From NCBI GenBank assembly GCA_018873245.2, contig JAEMBT020000001.1, positions 18,354,220-18,418,219 of the forward strand: a stretch of DNA of 64,000 nucleotides. Reading direction: 5' to 3'. Source of the stretch: Archegozetes longisetosus. Lineage: Eukaryota; Arthropoda; Arachnida; Sarcoptiformes; Trhypochthoniidae. The notes under the pieces are model-generated. The model worked only from the letters and a program-made list of their open reading frames with translations. It had not been told where the DNA came from and ran no database searches. Positions 38,691 through 51,427 of the stretch are shown here, one piece after another (positions within the stretch are counted from its first letter, which is position 1; each line of letters starts with the position of its first letter). The position numbers and the translations under genes are program-made.

Positions 38691-40398
38691 GGTTAGAGGG
38701 AGGGATCCGGGAGTCCAAATTTTTAAAATGAGGTACTGTACACCTATATATTATTAATCAGCATAACTTAAGGAGTAAAAAATTTTAGCCACGCCCACAG
38801 AAAATTATTTCATTTTAATCCTTATGACACACAGATTCAACATGTATAACACTTATGTTGAAATTCATTTAGGGGACGGAGCTATAATTGCTTAAAGTTT
38901 AATTTTGCAACTTTTTAAAAATTAATATCTCAAGAATGGGAGGGGCAAATAGGGTGGAGGTTTTACTAAGTTCTTCTAAGTATCATTAACTACAACATAC
39001 TGTAAAATCAAGGTCATACAAGATCAACGACATTTTTTAGTTAACATAACACCACCGCTGGACCATAGCAAACGGAAACTTCCAGACCATTTTTATCTAA
39101 TTTCTTCAACGTGAGTATGTTCCCAATGTAGAAACATAAATTATGCATCGTTGAAATCTTCCTGACCACAGTATTCGAATGAGCTCATACTCGAGATCAT
39201 TCAAATTCATTTAACGTCATTTAATTTTTCGGCTTCGAATGCCGAGTTTCAGGTTGACTCTGATACGGAGTGTATTTCGATTTTAAAATATATATAATTA
39301 ATCGCTCGAAATAATCTTAGACAAATCAAATCCGTGCTCCGTACAAAACTATTATAACGTTAAAAAATCGTGTGATACACAGATTAGAAAAAATCTTCGA
39401 TTCTGAGCCTTTTTATGATCTATTGACCATAACATTAAATAATTTTAAAAATTTTAACTGTTAAAATAAGATTAAAAAAGATTTCAAGTATCGTATTCCA
39501 GTTATTATATACCTGGAGTTATTTCAAGCGATTATTTATATATTTTTAAAAATCGAAGTACACTCCGTATTAGAGTCAACCCGAAACTCGACACTCAAAG
39601 TCGAAAAAATTAAATGACGTTAAATGAATTTGAATGATCTTGAGTATGAGCTAATTCGAATAGTATGGTCAGAAAGATTCCAACGATGCATAATTTACGT
39701 TTGTACATTGGGAACATACTCACGTTGAAGAAATTAGATAAAAATGGTTTGGAAGTTGCAGGGTCACATATATTTAATTTGTCTTGAGTTTTCTATGTTC
39801 TATTTGTTAAATAAAACTCGAATCGAAATTCGATTGAATAAACTCGGACTTTCGTGTTGACCTCGGATGACCTCAAGAATGGTCTCAATCGACTCGTATG
39901 GTCGAGACGAGTCCAACGAGGTATAATTTATGTCTATCACATCGGGATAATATCCGTCGACGTTTGCTATAGTCCAGCGGTGGTGTTATGTTAATTAAAT
40001 AATGTCGTTGATCTTGTATGACCTTGATTTTACAGTATGTTGTAGTTAATGATACTTAGAAAAACTTAGTAAAACCTCCACCCTATTTGCCCCTCCCATT
40101 ATTGAGATATTAATTTTTAAAAAGTTGCAAAATTAAACTTTAAGCAATTATAGCTCCGTCCCCTAAATGAATTTCAACATAAGTGTTATACATGTTGAAT
40201 CTGTGTGTCATAAGGATTAAAATGAAATAATTTTCTGTGGGCGTGGCTAAAATTTTTTGGTGGGTGTGGTTTCAAGTCGGTCTTAGAGGGGCGTGGCCAG
40301 CGACTTTTTTACTCCTTAAGTTATGCTGATTAATAATATATAAGTGTACAGTATCTTATTTAAAAAATTAGGACTCCCCGAATCCCTCCCCTCTAACC
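38691..40398. mobile_element. large fold-back palindrome inserted in FAS copy C
   Basis: Ends GGTTAGAGGGAGGGATCCGG (38691) and the inverted GGATTCGGGGAGTCC-like right end stopping at 40398. Long inverted arms: ACTTAAGGAGTAAAAAATTT, GGACGGAGCTATAATTGC and TGTAAAATCAAGGTCATACA recur reversed on the right. An inner pair (39080-39310 against 39520-39765, GACTCTGATACGGAGTGTA) nests inside, and the right half carries an extra 200 bp (about 39765-39965) that is itself a diverged repeat of the inner module. The G-rich ends resemble some hAT-like TIRs, an uncertain link. Its right end directly abuts the FAS-C coding relic. Confidence 0.88.
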
Positions 40399-43300
40399 AT
40401 TTGTCATATCACGTATGCGTCGTTAAACTTTAAAGATGTTATGATAGCAACAGGTGAGTGATATCTCATTCATAAAATTTGATTTTTAGATCAGAATTTA
40501 TAATAAAAGATTTCATACCAAATGGCATTGAGTATGATCAGAATTTTGGTCAAAACTTATAAATGCTATCATTTGAATGAGTGTTTAACTTAACTTAAAG
40601 CCATATTTAAAATTTTCTAATCGACAGAAAATTTTCGATTACAAACCAAATTATGTGTGATATAGGAAAACCCAAACCCCGCCTGATTTAAAAAATTGAA
40701 AAATTCAGTATCTCGGAATAACAGAGAACTTTCTAAACTAGACTTTGAAACTAAATTGATTACGCAATAGAAAAGCTCAAAAATCTCATTTATGGTCTGA
40801 ACAGATTGATAAACCTGTATTTTAATTGAAATTATAGGTAAACTACCAGCCGATGCATTACCTGATGATATGGGTTCTCAAGACTGTTTACTTGGGCTCG
40901 AATTTTCAGATATTGATGAAAATGGCAATAGAGTTATGGGAATATATCCGTCGAAATGTTTGGCCACAACTATTGTTATCAAAGATCCACAATTTCTATT
41001 CTCCGTTCCCAAAAATTGGTCACTCGAAGATGCAGCCACAGTACCAGTTGTTTATGCAACCGCTTATTATGCACTTATCAATAGAGGAAATCTTAAATCC
41101 AAAGAAAAAGTTTTAATTCATTCAGGAAGTGGTGGTGTGGGACAGGCAGCTATTTCTATTTGTCTTAGTCTCGATTGTCATGTATTTATAACAGTCGGAT
41201 CTGACGAGAAAAGAGATTTTCTTAAGAAGCTATTCCCAAGACTTTCAGATCGAAACTTTCGTTTTCTCGCGATTTAAGTTTCAAAACACATATAATGTCA
41301 GAGACTAATGGATTAGGAGTTGACGTTATACTCAATTCGTTGTCTGAAGAAAAACTTCAGGCAAGTCTTGAGTGTCTGGCAAATAATGGACGCTTTCTTG
41401 AGATCGGGAAATATGATTCAGCAAAAATAGTATTATAAGTAAGTCTTCTTAGAAATCATCAACGCTTGAATTTCTTGCTGGAAAAAGAATAAGTGCATGC
41501 AATATGAACTTTCACTTGTTACTCCTTTAAATGATTCAGTTATTCAATAACATTTAAATATGAAATGCATGAAAATGGAATAGAGAGTCTTAATAATGGT
41601 TCAAATACATACAAAGAATTTTTTAAACTCATCTAAAAACATTTATTTTGCAAATTTCTCACAGATATTTCGCATTTACTCAGAAATAAGACATTTCACG
41701 GAATAATTTTGGATTCTTTGTTCATAAGTGCAAACGATAGTACACCACTTTTTATGAAACAGAGAGAAATGCTCAGGAATATGATTGAAGAGGGCATCAG
41801 AAATGAAATCGTTTAACCATTGAATCGAACGGTGTTCAGCGTAAACCAATGCGAAAAAGCATTTCGTTTTATGGCCAGCGGTAAACATATCGGAAAAGTT
41901 TTGATTAAGATTAGAGATCAACAAAATGATGACCCATTAGCAAAACCATTTAAAATGTTAGCTATTCCCAGAACTGCTTTTTATCCAAATAAGTCTTATA
42001 TAATAACAGGTGGTTTGGGGGGAATGGGTTTAGAATTAGCGAATTGGATGATAGAAAGAGGTGCGCCGACATTGATTCTGACCTCAAGAAATGGTCCTAA
42101 AGAGCCGTATCATCGTCTAAGGCTCAAATATTTCGAAGAACTTGGAGTAAATGTTAAGATTTCAACTGAAGATTTATCCACTATGAAAGGTACCAAACGT
42201 TTGTTAGAAGAGGCTTCAAGTCTTGGACCTATTGGTGGTATATTTCACTTATCGCTTGTATTAAGTGATGCTCTTTTCGAGAATCAGACTTCAGGATCAT
42301 TTAAAAAGGTTTTTGATCCAAAATCTAATGCTTTGATTAATTTGGGTTCACTTACACGTGAAATGTACCCTAAAATCGACTATTTTGTCGCATTTCCTTC
42401 TGGTGCTTCAGCTCGTGGAAATGCAGGTCAAACTAATTATGGATTTACAAATTCAATAATGGAAAGAATTTGTGACTTGAGACGTATGGATGGTTTGCAT
42501 GGATTAGCCATTCAGTGGGGAGTTGTTGGAGATGTCGGTTATGTCATCAATAATATGTCTGAAAGTGAGATCAGTTTATTTGGAACTGAAAGTCAACGAA
42601 TGTACTCCTGTTTGACAGTTTTGGATCGTTTTCTACAATCAGAATATTCTGTCTGCTCAAGTTTTATAAAATCTGAATCTAAACACAGATCTATTGGTGG
42701 TAAACAGGATCTCATGATATCGGTGGCGCATATCTTAGCTATTGAGGACTACAAGAATTTGGATCAAAACAAAAAATTAGTTGATTTAGGAATGGATTCT
42801 CTAATGGTAGTAGAGATAAAACAAACAATCGAGAGAGATTTCGATTTAATTCTAAACACTGAAGAAATCCGTAGCCTAACGATCAACAATATAAGAGAGA
42901 TAAGTTCCGGAAAATTCAGCTCTTCAGGGAACGTTTCAGTTTCTAGATTTGATCCTATATTTCAAATTCCGACAAAAAGCATAACATATTTGAATTCTAT
43001 ATCAGAAGGAGAACCAATATTTTATTTGCCACCAATTAATGGAACTTATGATTTATTCAAACCGATTGCTGAAAGTTTAAATAGACCTGTGATTGGTCTT
43101 AATTGGACACAAGAATGCAATAGATTGAAGACAATCGAAGCAATGGCTGAGTATTATTTGGTTTAAATAAAAGAAAAATTCCCTGATATCAATTCTAATT
43201 ACAAATTAATCGGTTATTCAGCTGGAGGTGTTATAGCTTATGAAATGGGGGTACAATTGAAAAATAAATCAGGATTTGATCCAAAAATCATTGTTTTGGA

Positions 43301-43873
43301 TTCATCTCCAATTCAGTTCAAATTGAATCAGATGGAGATCGTTAACTTCTATCAATCAGATGATGACGATGATTTCCGCACTGCATCATTAGTTATTTTC
43401 CTTATGGATAAGGTTGATATCGATCTAAAAAAGTTTAAGATATATTGAAAAATACCCCTAAAGATGGAAGAGTCGGGAAAGTTTCAAAAATGTTTCTGGA
43501 TTTGAGTCGACTTCAAATTGACCTGAAATGTGTTGAGTTCGCAGTTGAATCACACGCTCACAAATTTCTCAATCTCTTTAAGTATCCAACAGATTCTGTT
43601 AAGTTTAGTGGAAATTTATTACTTATCAGATCTAAAGATTATGTGCTCAGTGACAAGAATCAAAAGCATGGTGTCAAACATGACTATGGATTCAATGAGG
43701 TATTAATTGATTGTTATATTCTTTTAGAAAATGGATTATTTAATTTCTTTTTGTTTTAGATCGTGTCTGGAAAATGTGATGTTATTGTTCTCGATGGAGA
43801 TCATCAAACATTTATGTCCAACAACAAGAATCAAATTGTCAAATCTGTAAATGATTACTTGGAAATCAACTGA
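40399..43873 (+). pseudogene. FASN: fatty acid synthase, copy C: 3' half, broken
   Basis: Homologous to FAS-A exons 6 (last about 50 bp, 40399-40451, YASLNFKDVMIATG), 7 (40838 to about 41441), 8 (about 41665-43698) and 9 (43760-43873). It retains enoylreductase (GSGGVGQAA), ketoreductase (TGGLGGMG, QTNYGFTN), acyl carrier (LGMDSLM) and thioesterase (GYSAGG, GDHQTF) motifs. Ketosynthase, acyltransferase, dehydratase and most of the preceding exon are absent; a fold-back element lies where they should be. There are in-frame TAA codons at 41814-41816 and 43164-43166, and one-base slips near 41263, 41424 and 43440. It keeps the ER segment that FAS-A has lost. It is clearly diverged from FAS-A in protein sequence, so it is an older paralogue than the flanking inverted arms. 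Not functional as a full FAS. Confidence 0.93.
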
Positions 43874-46800
43874 ATTTCTGGATGGGTTCTTAATATAAAA
43901 TTCTTAATTATGGCATTACTAACCTCTGGATTGTTTTCGGAAAAGACTTTACTGTGGAATATTGTACACTATTGTTGCGAATCACGTTCTGGGATAACAC
44001 TCTATAAGTTTAAAATGAGGTCGGGTTACGAATTCAGTATTCCTAACTTTAACTTTAATTATACGTGAGTGCGATTTTTGATAATAATGTGCGAAATCCC
44101 ACAATAAAGTTAAAAAATTAATTAGAAATCAAATATGAAAAAATGATATTAAATACTTTTGATAGACTTATTATACCTGTTATACTAATAATCAAATTTT
44201 TTAGTGCTTTAAGTTTATTAGTCAGTACAAATTTCGAGTTTAGAGTTTTTCTAATTGAAAAATAACACAAAAAATTCAAATATAGCGTTTATTAAAGCTC
44301 TTTATAGTCACAGTCTTTTATTAAATATTTTCGTTTAAACCAAGACGTTTTTATTAAGAGCACTTCATTAATAGATTTTGTACTAAATGATGAACGTCTT
44401 TTACTAACTCAAAGACCAGCACTTGAGAACATTCTTTCAGTAATAACAGAAATCCAAACTATAAAGCGTGCTATAAAATGATTTAATGTATTGCTTTTGG
44501 CAAAAGAGATGCGTTTTTGATGCAATTGTTTAAATGCTTAAATTTTAGATTGTATGTTTTAAAGTTAAATATTTTATAGTAAAAATACACACTAATTAAT
44601 AATACTCGAAAGCTCGAAATTTAAATTCGCAACTCGATGCTTCGATCGAGTTTCGAGTTTGTTCGTCCATACACTAAAGTTTGTTATCTTCATTTTTACA
44701 TTTAATATCTTTAAGTTTATGAAAATCTAAGTTTTATAAAAGTTGGATTTAAATTGCATTACTTTTTTAATTATTTTTATATCTTATTTTGATGTCAAAG
44801 TACAGTTATACTAAAATAAATTGTACAGTGAAAAAAGTTAACGTTTAAAGGGTTAAATTTCAACTTAAAAATTTGGATTAACTCAAGCCGAACAAAACGT
44901 CTCCCCTATCAGTAACTAACTTCTATTTTATTGCAAAAAATGTTTGCAAATAACTGACCATCAAATGATAAAATATATCTTTGTTAGTCGTTTCTTACAT
45001 GTTGGCCATAACTGACTTATTTTCATTCAAAGTTATAAAGTTTTGACTTTGATTGAAGTTTTAAAAACTCATATTTCTCTGATATTACATATTAAGTATT
45101 CTTTTTCAATGTAAAAACCAATTTTAACTGTCTACCGGTAATTGACTCGTAGAATTTATTTTCACATAACTGTACTTTCAGATTGGGTTAATGGGATTTA
45201 TTTTAAGGCTAAAATTAATACTAACATAATTTTGATCAAATTATTTGACTTTTACTTCAATTACTAAATATGTATCACAACTGCAATAATAAACAATGAA
45301 CTAATGAAATCAAATCTTTCAACTTATTGAAAAATTTTGAACTTAATAATAATTACTAAGTTGAACATTACCCAAAATTAAAGCATTGCATTGAAAGCAA
45401 ATTATGAATAATCGTCCTGATTATTAGCGCGTTCAACAATAAGTCAAACGTAACAATTTTATCAAATGAAAATTTGACTGTCAAAGTGTTTTAATCAGAA
45501 ATTATGACATTATCTCTATTTTTGTAACAAATAGTTGATTTAAATCTAAGTCTCGAATTGATTTATTCCTATCATAAGTAAATACTGAAATCAAACTCGT
45601 TTAATCGCTGTCTCTATCGGTGAATGGAATCGTTTCCGGTTTGTACAGAGTATATACCAGACTCTTATTAACAAAAACAAAATAAAATAAAAATATAAGA
45701 ACTGTGTGACAGGACAATTTCAAGATTCAAGGAACCGTTATTGAATTTTTCAGTTTTTATGACCTTAGAGATAAATAGATTATGTGTTGGCTTTACTAAA
45801 GCTGAAACGAGTAATTAAGTTCATTTTTGAAGTTAAGTTTTGTAATTTTATAATATACAAGTGTCTAATGATCAAGCATTATTAACAGCTGCAAAAATCT
45901 AATATAACTGAATATTGCTGAGTAATAACGCTAATGCTTGTCTTGCTGCATACATTTATTGACTTATAATTTCAAAAGTGCTTATAAAAACTCACTTCAT
46001 TTTAATTGATGACAATTTTATAAAGGATAACGTAGTAGTCCTACTCTGAATAGATCGAATAAGTGCATAAATGATTTGACCACAAAATTGATTAAAGTTG
46101 AATACTATTAAAATACTAAAAGCTTTTGATCTTTGAAAAAGCGAATAGGTTATATAAAAATACTTTTGAGTTTAAAAAGCTGAGAGGTCTCAACAGGAAC
46201 AGTCATGTGTGCCATTGGGACCTAAACTTCTATGTTGTGTGCAATTTTTCACTAGTATTTCTCATCGATGAGATACGGCTTATAAATAGCTAATTAAAGT
46301 ATCAAAATATTGGTAAAATTGAAAAGTGTTGCCAGATCTATATTTGTTTATAGGAAAAGATAAGATCATCATATACTTAAATCCTTAGATTATACTATAC
46401 GCTCTCTTCAAGCTTTATGCTTAAATATTAGACTTAAAAGAAGACGAGAGTTGCGAAAACCGAGTACTAGAATCATAGATTGCATACACTAATGTGATAA
46501 AGAATGGCATCATTCACAAAATTTATTTTATCTCAGTCAAAGGTAAATACAATTTGAATCAGAATTTCTTCAAACGAACGACCTTTTAAAGAAAATCATA
46601 TTTCAAGAGATTAATATCTTACTATGTGTTATATGAATAAATTAATATTTTATTCAAAGATTTGATAAACATGCTCATTAAACTTATTTTACTTCATTTT
46701 TCACATCATATTACAAATGAGTGATTAAAATCAAAATCTATATTTAATAACTCCGTTTTAAAAATAATTAAATGAAATAAACTAATAGTTATAAAAATGT

Positions 46801-47298
46801 GTATAACGATTCTTTCAAAATTTTGTTTTAATGCTGAAGTTTCAAATTCTTATGTGCTGAATTTGTGGTTCGTTCTCCTGAGTGAATCGCTCAACAAATC
46901 AAAAATTTAATATAATTAAATATCAGAATATTTCCTAACTTCAAATTTTCAGTTTCAGACCATTTATTTAAACCGAAACAAATGCCGGTAAGTTGCCGTC
47001 CATTCAAGACGTTCGACTACTTCCCTCTTAACATACGTTAGCCTAAGGTCAAATCTACGATCTTCTAATCAGTTTTAAGTCTGCTTCTTCACGACTTTGA
47101 TATTTGGTTAGTATTTCCTTTTATGTTCGCATTGAGATTATATTTAGCGAAATAAGATTGTCACAATTAGAATAATGACAAAGACTCTTAGATTTAATTG
47201 GGTCTCGACCGGAGGTCTTATGTTTTTAGCTGAAGCATAGCTCACTTAAATGTTGTGTAAAACTTATCTGTATTACAAACATTTAATTTATGCTCTTT
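43874..47298. other. non-coding spacer with one MITE
   Basis: AT-rich. AATAAA at 44103-44108 could serve the FAS-C transcript. Apart from the MITE at 44800-45175, I see no coding frame, RNA gene or clear repeat. Confidence 0.5.
44800..45175. mobile_element. Tc1/mariner-type MITE, copy 2
   Basis: Begins GTACAGTTATACTAAAATAA and ends in the inverse, ATAACTGTAC. It aligns with the copy at 5509-5863 along its whole length in the same orientation, with about 20 extra bases near 44890-44930 and scattered differences, so the two are old relative to each other. Confidence 0.85.
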
Positions 47299-48322
47299 TC
47301 AGTTTAGAAGTTCTGTATTATCTTTGGTTTCATTTGTCGCCCAACTATTAGTAATAGGATTGATATAATCGTCATGACCACAATTTGATTCGTTGTTCAA
47401 ATCAATCGTAGTATCAGACAAACAGTTTTCAGATTCATTATTTCTTACATAACATCTGTTTTCGATCTTAACGTAAGGCATTGAATAAGACATAACAGAC
47501 GCAAAGTTTGTTTACTATTCGGTACTTCTTTCGGTTGTTTGACCAACGAACTGACACAGAATTTCTTGTCACTCACCTGTTTGACTTTCATTTCTTATTG
47601 TTTTCCTCCATAAAAACGACTAAAAACTTGAAAACAAAACAAAATCAAAGACTTTGACAACAGGAATATCTTTTGATCGCTTCCTTAAGCATTTGAATCT
47701 GTTGTTTAAGTTTTTTGATCTGATCCTACAGTAAAATGTCTCTATTGGAACTGATTTAAAGGCAGTCTTCATATAACTTTTGAAAATGGTTTCTGTGGTT
47801 TATCTCTAATTTGAGTCTATTTCCAAATGATTGTATTTGATCTTAAATTCAGATCGAATTAGTTTTTCTTCACTTAAATGATCGGCAAATACTTTGTGGG
47901 CATTCGTTTGAAGAGACTTAAGGATCAGTAGTGGACCGGGTCCAAAGTCTCTATTGTCAATGATTTGATTGGCGAATGAGCTCAAATAGTGTTAATATTT
48001 ATATAAAATATACAAAAGTTGAACACATTGTGAAAGCATTACATTCGTCACAAAAGACATTACGCTAAATAAAAGTTTTGATAAGATTTCAAACTTTTCT
48101 AATCAAAATCTCTTAATATAACTAAAGTCTATGAATATAAATCTAAAAACTGATTCTCTAATCAACATTTGGAAAGTTTGTTGAAATCAGTTTTCCAAAA
48201 GACCAAAACGATTGGAAGTCATTAAAATAAATGTGTTCTTTTATTAGAATGGTTTCAAGTGAAGATTGGCAATTAAGCCAACTGATAACATCATTTTATA
48301 AAGTTGAATATTAGAGTTGACA
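47299..48322. other. spacer with no gene supported
   Basis: A 64-residue minus-strand frame at 47299-47493 (Asn/Ser/Glu-rich) has no family I recognise and no clear splice partner. The rest is AT-rich and non-coding as far as I can see. Confidence 0.4.
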
Positions 48323-48628
48323 TCAATGTGAAACACATTCACCAATAGATGGAGATGTGTTTCTCAAAACCAAATTAAGGTTTTTGTCGTAGATCGAAAT
48401 ATCGTCACATTTTAATAGTTGAGAAGCGACCTCCTGGTCATTAAAAGTGGTTGCCTTGACACACATGATGACCGATTCGGCGAACGGAAACTTATGTCCA
48501 GAGTAATCAAACTCAGATCTATAGAAGTTCGAAAGAGGACTAGAGTTTGAAACTCCTCCATAACCAATGAGTTGATCTTCAGTATTATAGACATAAACTT
48601 GTTTACCATCTCTTTTAACTTTTGACAT
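48323..48628 (-). pseudogene. NADAR-domain (YbiA-like) protein fragment
   Basis: A 101-residue frame starting MSKVKRDGKQVYVYNT. It has the NADAR core: SPLSNFYRSEFDYSGHKFPF, then AESVIMCVKATTFNDQEVA, then the end motif NLNLVLRNTS with IGECV. NADAR proteins are N-glycosidases acting on ADP-ribosyl or riboflavin-pathway substrates, found in bacteria, viruses and eukaryotes. The usual family length is about 150-180 residues; the middle third between the QLLK and DKNLN segments is missing, without splice signals, so this is probably an internally deleted relic. It could instead be a shortened but expressed copy. No partner gene is visible nearby. Confidence 0.65.
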
Positions 48629-50059
48629 CTTATATCCTAATTATGAATATGTTTTGAACGAATTTTCACTGTTTATTTCATGTTTATGTTGTTATAGTTA
48701 GTAAGTTTATAAAGTTTTCAAAATTACAAATCTGAATCCCTGATTCACAGAATGATTCAATAACTTATATAATTTGTGACTGCAACCAAAATGATGTGCT
48801 GTCATAACATGCTTTAACATAGAGGATATTAATAAACTTATAGAATATTCAATATAATAATTAATACGAATCTGAAATCAAATTTAATAATGAATCGCTG
48901 CGTATCACAGACAGTTCGACATAGCGACAAATATATCTTGTTGCTTTCGCAGATTATTATGTTTTAAAGTGTATTGTTTCAAAACTTGATTCATAAACTC
49001 AATAAATCCAAATGTTTTATCTCAATCACATTGAGTCACAATATTGATAAGAAATAGTATATCAATTAAAAGAATACTTTGTTCAAATGTCATATGACTG
49101 ATTTGTTTAAAAGTTCAAACTTTAATTCAAATGTTTGAATATGTTTTCGATCGAATACAAGAATCAAATACTTAAAAGTTTAATGAGAGAAGAGCTTAAT
49201 CAGAAACATATAAGCGTGTGATCGAATCGTCCACCAACCAATATTAGTATCAAACAAACGAATGTTTTGGCTTCCATTAATACAAATCTCTTTCGAACAC
49301 AATTTTGTGGTCCGATTCCGAGTGGAAGATAAGTATAAGGAGTCAATTATCGCGATTTTCAGGCATAAAACGCTCAGATTCCATTTATTAGGGTTTGGAT
49401 CGTAGCACGTCAATTGAGCTTTTACAATTGAGCTTCGACAGTTGAGCCCTCGATAATCAAGCTTTAAGACAATGGACCATTTAAAGACCGATATAGGTTA
49501 CAAAAGGTACCAAAGGTACCAAAGAGGTTGTTCGGAGATCTATGGGAAATTGGCCCCCTGTGAAATATTAGATGGAATCAGTGAAAATTGCAATTTCATA
49601 TCTTCAAAAGTATATTTAATAGCAAAATAATAATTACATAAGTAGTAAGTGGGTGTACTGAGGACTATTTTATAGTATAGTTTTTGAGGACGGATTTTTG
49701 TCTCTCTATTACCAAAAAAAATGTATATTTCACATAATTTCCTAAACACTAAAATTATTTCAATTAATAATAAAAAGAATTTCTTTAAACAATAAAATTA
49801 TAATATTCATATAATATGTTCATATATCAAGGACAAATTTTCAGGCCTGAAAAAATTACCTTGAAAACAAATTATAAGTATTATATTAATAATATATGTA
49901 TATTTTATTAATTATATTTATTTTATACAATTTAGATAAACTTGTGTAATTTTTCTTTTTATCAAAATAAAAATAAAAATACATTACCTTTATTATTGGT
50001 AAAAGTCCAAGTAAGATAACGTCCAACTACTTTATCAGATAATATTACATAAAAAAAGT
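48629..50059. other. spacer with weak coding relics only
   Basis: A minus-strand frame at 49180-49413 opens with CYDPNPNKWNL, reminiscent of a kelch blade, but no second blade follows. Around 49408-49460 the motif CAATTGAGCTT repeats imperfectly three or four times. Nothing else is recognised. Confidence 0.4.
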
Positions 50060-50310
50060 GTAAAAGGGGTGCCCTCCCATCTCACCACCTTTCGGGTAAC
50101 AGTACCCAGACGCGCCTAAACATTTAATTTTATAATATATCGGGTACTGTACCCTCGCAGCTTGTTTTAGCGACTATTTAATCCATCATACAATCTCTAC
50201 GTATAGAGAAAGTAGAGGATCTCCCAAAAGTGGTGTCAGGTATGGGATTCGAACCACTGGCCAAATGATTCAAACACTCATACTCTTTAACCACTAAGCT
50301 ATTAAGACTA
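50060..50310 (-). repeat. tRNA-derived SINE (minus strand)
   Basis: Read on the minus strand, the 5' part has a perfect pol III A box (TAGCTTAGTGG, about 50303-50293) and a perfect B box (GGTTCGAATCC, about 50257-50247) at normal tRNA spacing, followed by a non-tRNA tail of about 190 bp that is more GC-rich than the surroundings. The acceptor and D stems do not pair well, so it is not a working tRNA. Ends are approximate. Confidence 0.7.
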
Positions 50311-50965
50311 TTGATAAGAAATGGAGCTATTGTATGGTTTTAATAGAAAGCATTGATATAAGTTGTTATCATTACTCATTGAATTAAATTATCATAAAGT
50401 TAACATTGTTGATAACAGCTTTATCAATATGCTTATATGCTATATGCGTATATGCTTAGCTTGATGTCACGCAATGCTTTTATATGAGGAACAAAAATAC
50501 TGTACCGTCCCGTCCCTGATTTCAGTACTTTTTTCCTTTTTCATAAACAAAAAAAAGTTTTTATCTCTATTACTCTTTAAGAATGAAATAAGAAAGATGT
50601 TTATAAGCCATATCTAAACAAAGCACTACATCTGTGAAAGTCCTATTCTTATATACCCATTCCATATCATTTTTATAACTTCTAGTAATTTCTAGATAAG
50701 GAAACGTCTAGACAACGTTCTATTGTGTTTTTAGTAATATTTATAGTTTTCACAATGTAACAGAGATTATCTAACCTGTGCGATTAATTTCTTAGTTGCA
50801 TCATTGAAATGAAATCAAATACGTCAGTCATGAAACTCATTCTCATTACTAAATTTTTTTCTCATCGATGAGAATTGGAATGCGCATGCTTATAGTAGTG
50901 TGACGTGTTATTCCGAAAATAAACATTGATATATAATATATGAAAGACTCATATAATTTATAATT
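50311..50965. other. spacer before the capsid-gene block
   Basis: AT-rich. No frame or repeat recognised. I found no terminal inverted repeat for the neighbouring element here. Confidence 0.4.
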
Positions 50966-51427
50966 TCAATTTGCTATTGTAATTCTTATATTCATCGAAG
51001 TTATCAAACTTAATTCAGTATTTCCCTTGAATCTTATCATTAACTTATTGCTCTTTTCTCCAGAAATTTTAAGTTCTATCGAATATTTGTCAGTTGTTGA
51101 ATATAATATTTTAGATTTGCTTCTCTTATTCTTATTATAAATAAATTTATTTTGATAAAAATATTCTCCTTTACTGAATATGATCCACATATTATAAAAA
51201 TATTCAGTTTCTATAGATTTAAAATCAATTTCAATATCTGAATTAGGTTTCACTTCTATTTCTCTGTCAAATATTATACGTTTTGAGTTCTCTTCCACTA
51301 TACTTTTAACTTTTAAATTACCTGTTAATTCTAAATCACCTTCAAGTTTAACAGAAGTATCATTTGCTATAATACTATTTGTTCGAATAGTATCAAAATC
51401 ATAATATATATTTCCTTCATCCATCAT
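50966..51427 (-). CDS. fossil element part: unknown structural-type protein
   Basis: A frame of 153 residues, mostly predicted beta-strand by composition, overlapping the protease frame by about 11 bp. An N-terminal stretch (LEGDLELTGNLKVKSI) looks like the short repeats of fibre or appendage proteins. Assigned to the Polinton-like block by position only. Confidence 0.5.
   Translation of the reverse strand: MMDEGNIYYDFDTIRTNSIIANDTSVKLEGDLELTGNLKVKSIVEENSKRIIFDREIEVKPNSDIEIDFKSIETEYFYNMWIIFSKGEYFYQNKFIYNKNKRSKSKILYSTTDKYSIELKISGEKSNKLMIRFKGNTELSLITSMNIRITIAN

Noticed and set aside
41676-41924. 82-residue minus-strand frame
   Set aside because: Antisense to the ketoreductase part of FAS-C.
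47299-47493. 64-residue minus-strand frame
   Set aside because: No homology, no convincing splice sites linking it to the NADAR fragment.
49180-49413. Minus-strand frame opening CYDPNPNKWNL, like a kelch blade
   Set aside because: Only one blade-like motif; the expected second blade and GG motif are not found and no exon partner is visible. At most a relic.
50240-50310. A functional tRNA gene
   Set aside because: A and B boxes are perfect, but the acceptor and D stems do not pair and the sequence runs on into a long tail, as in a SINE.
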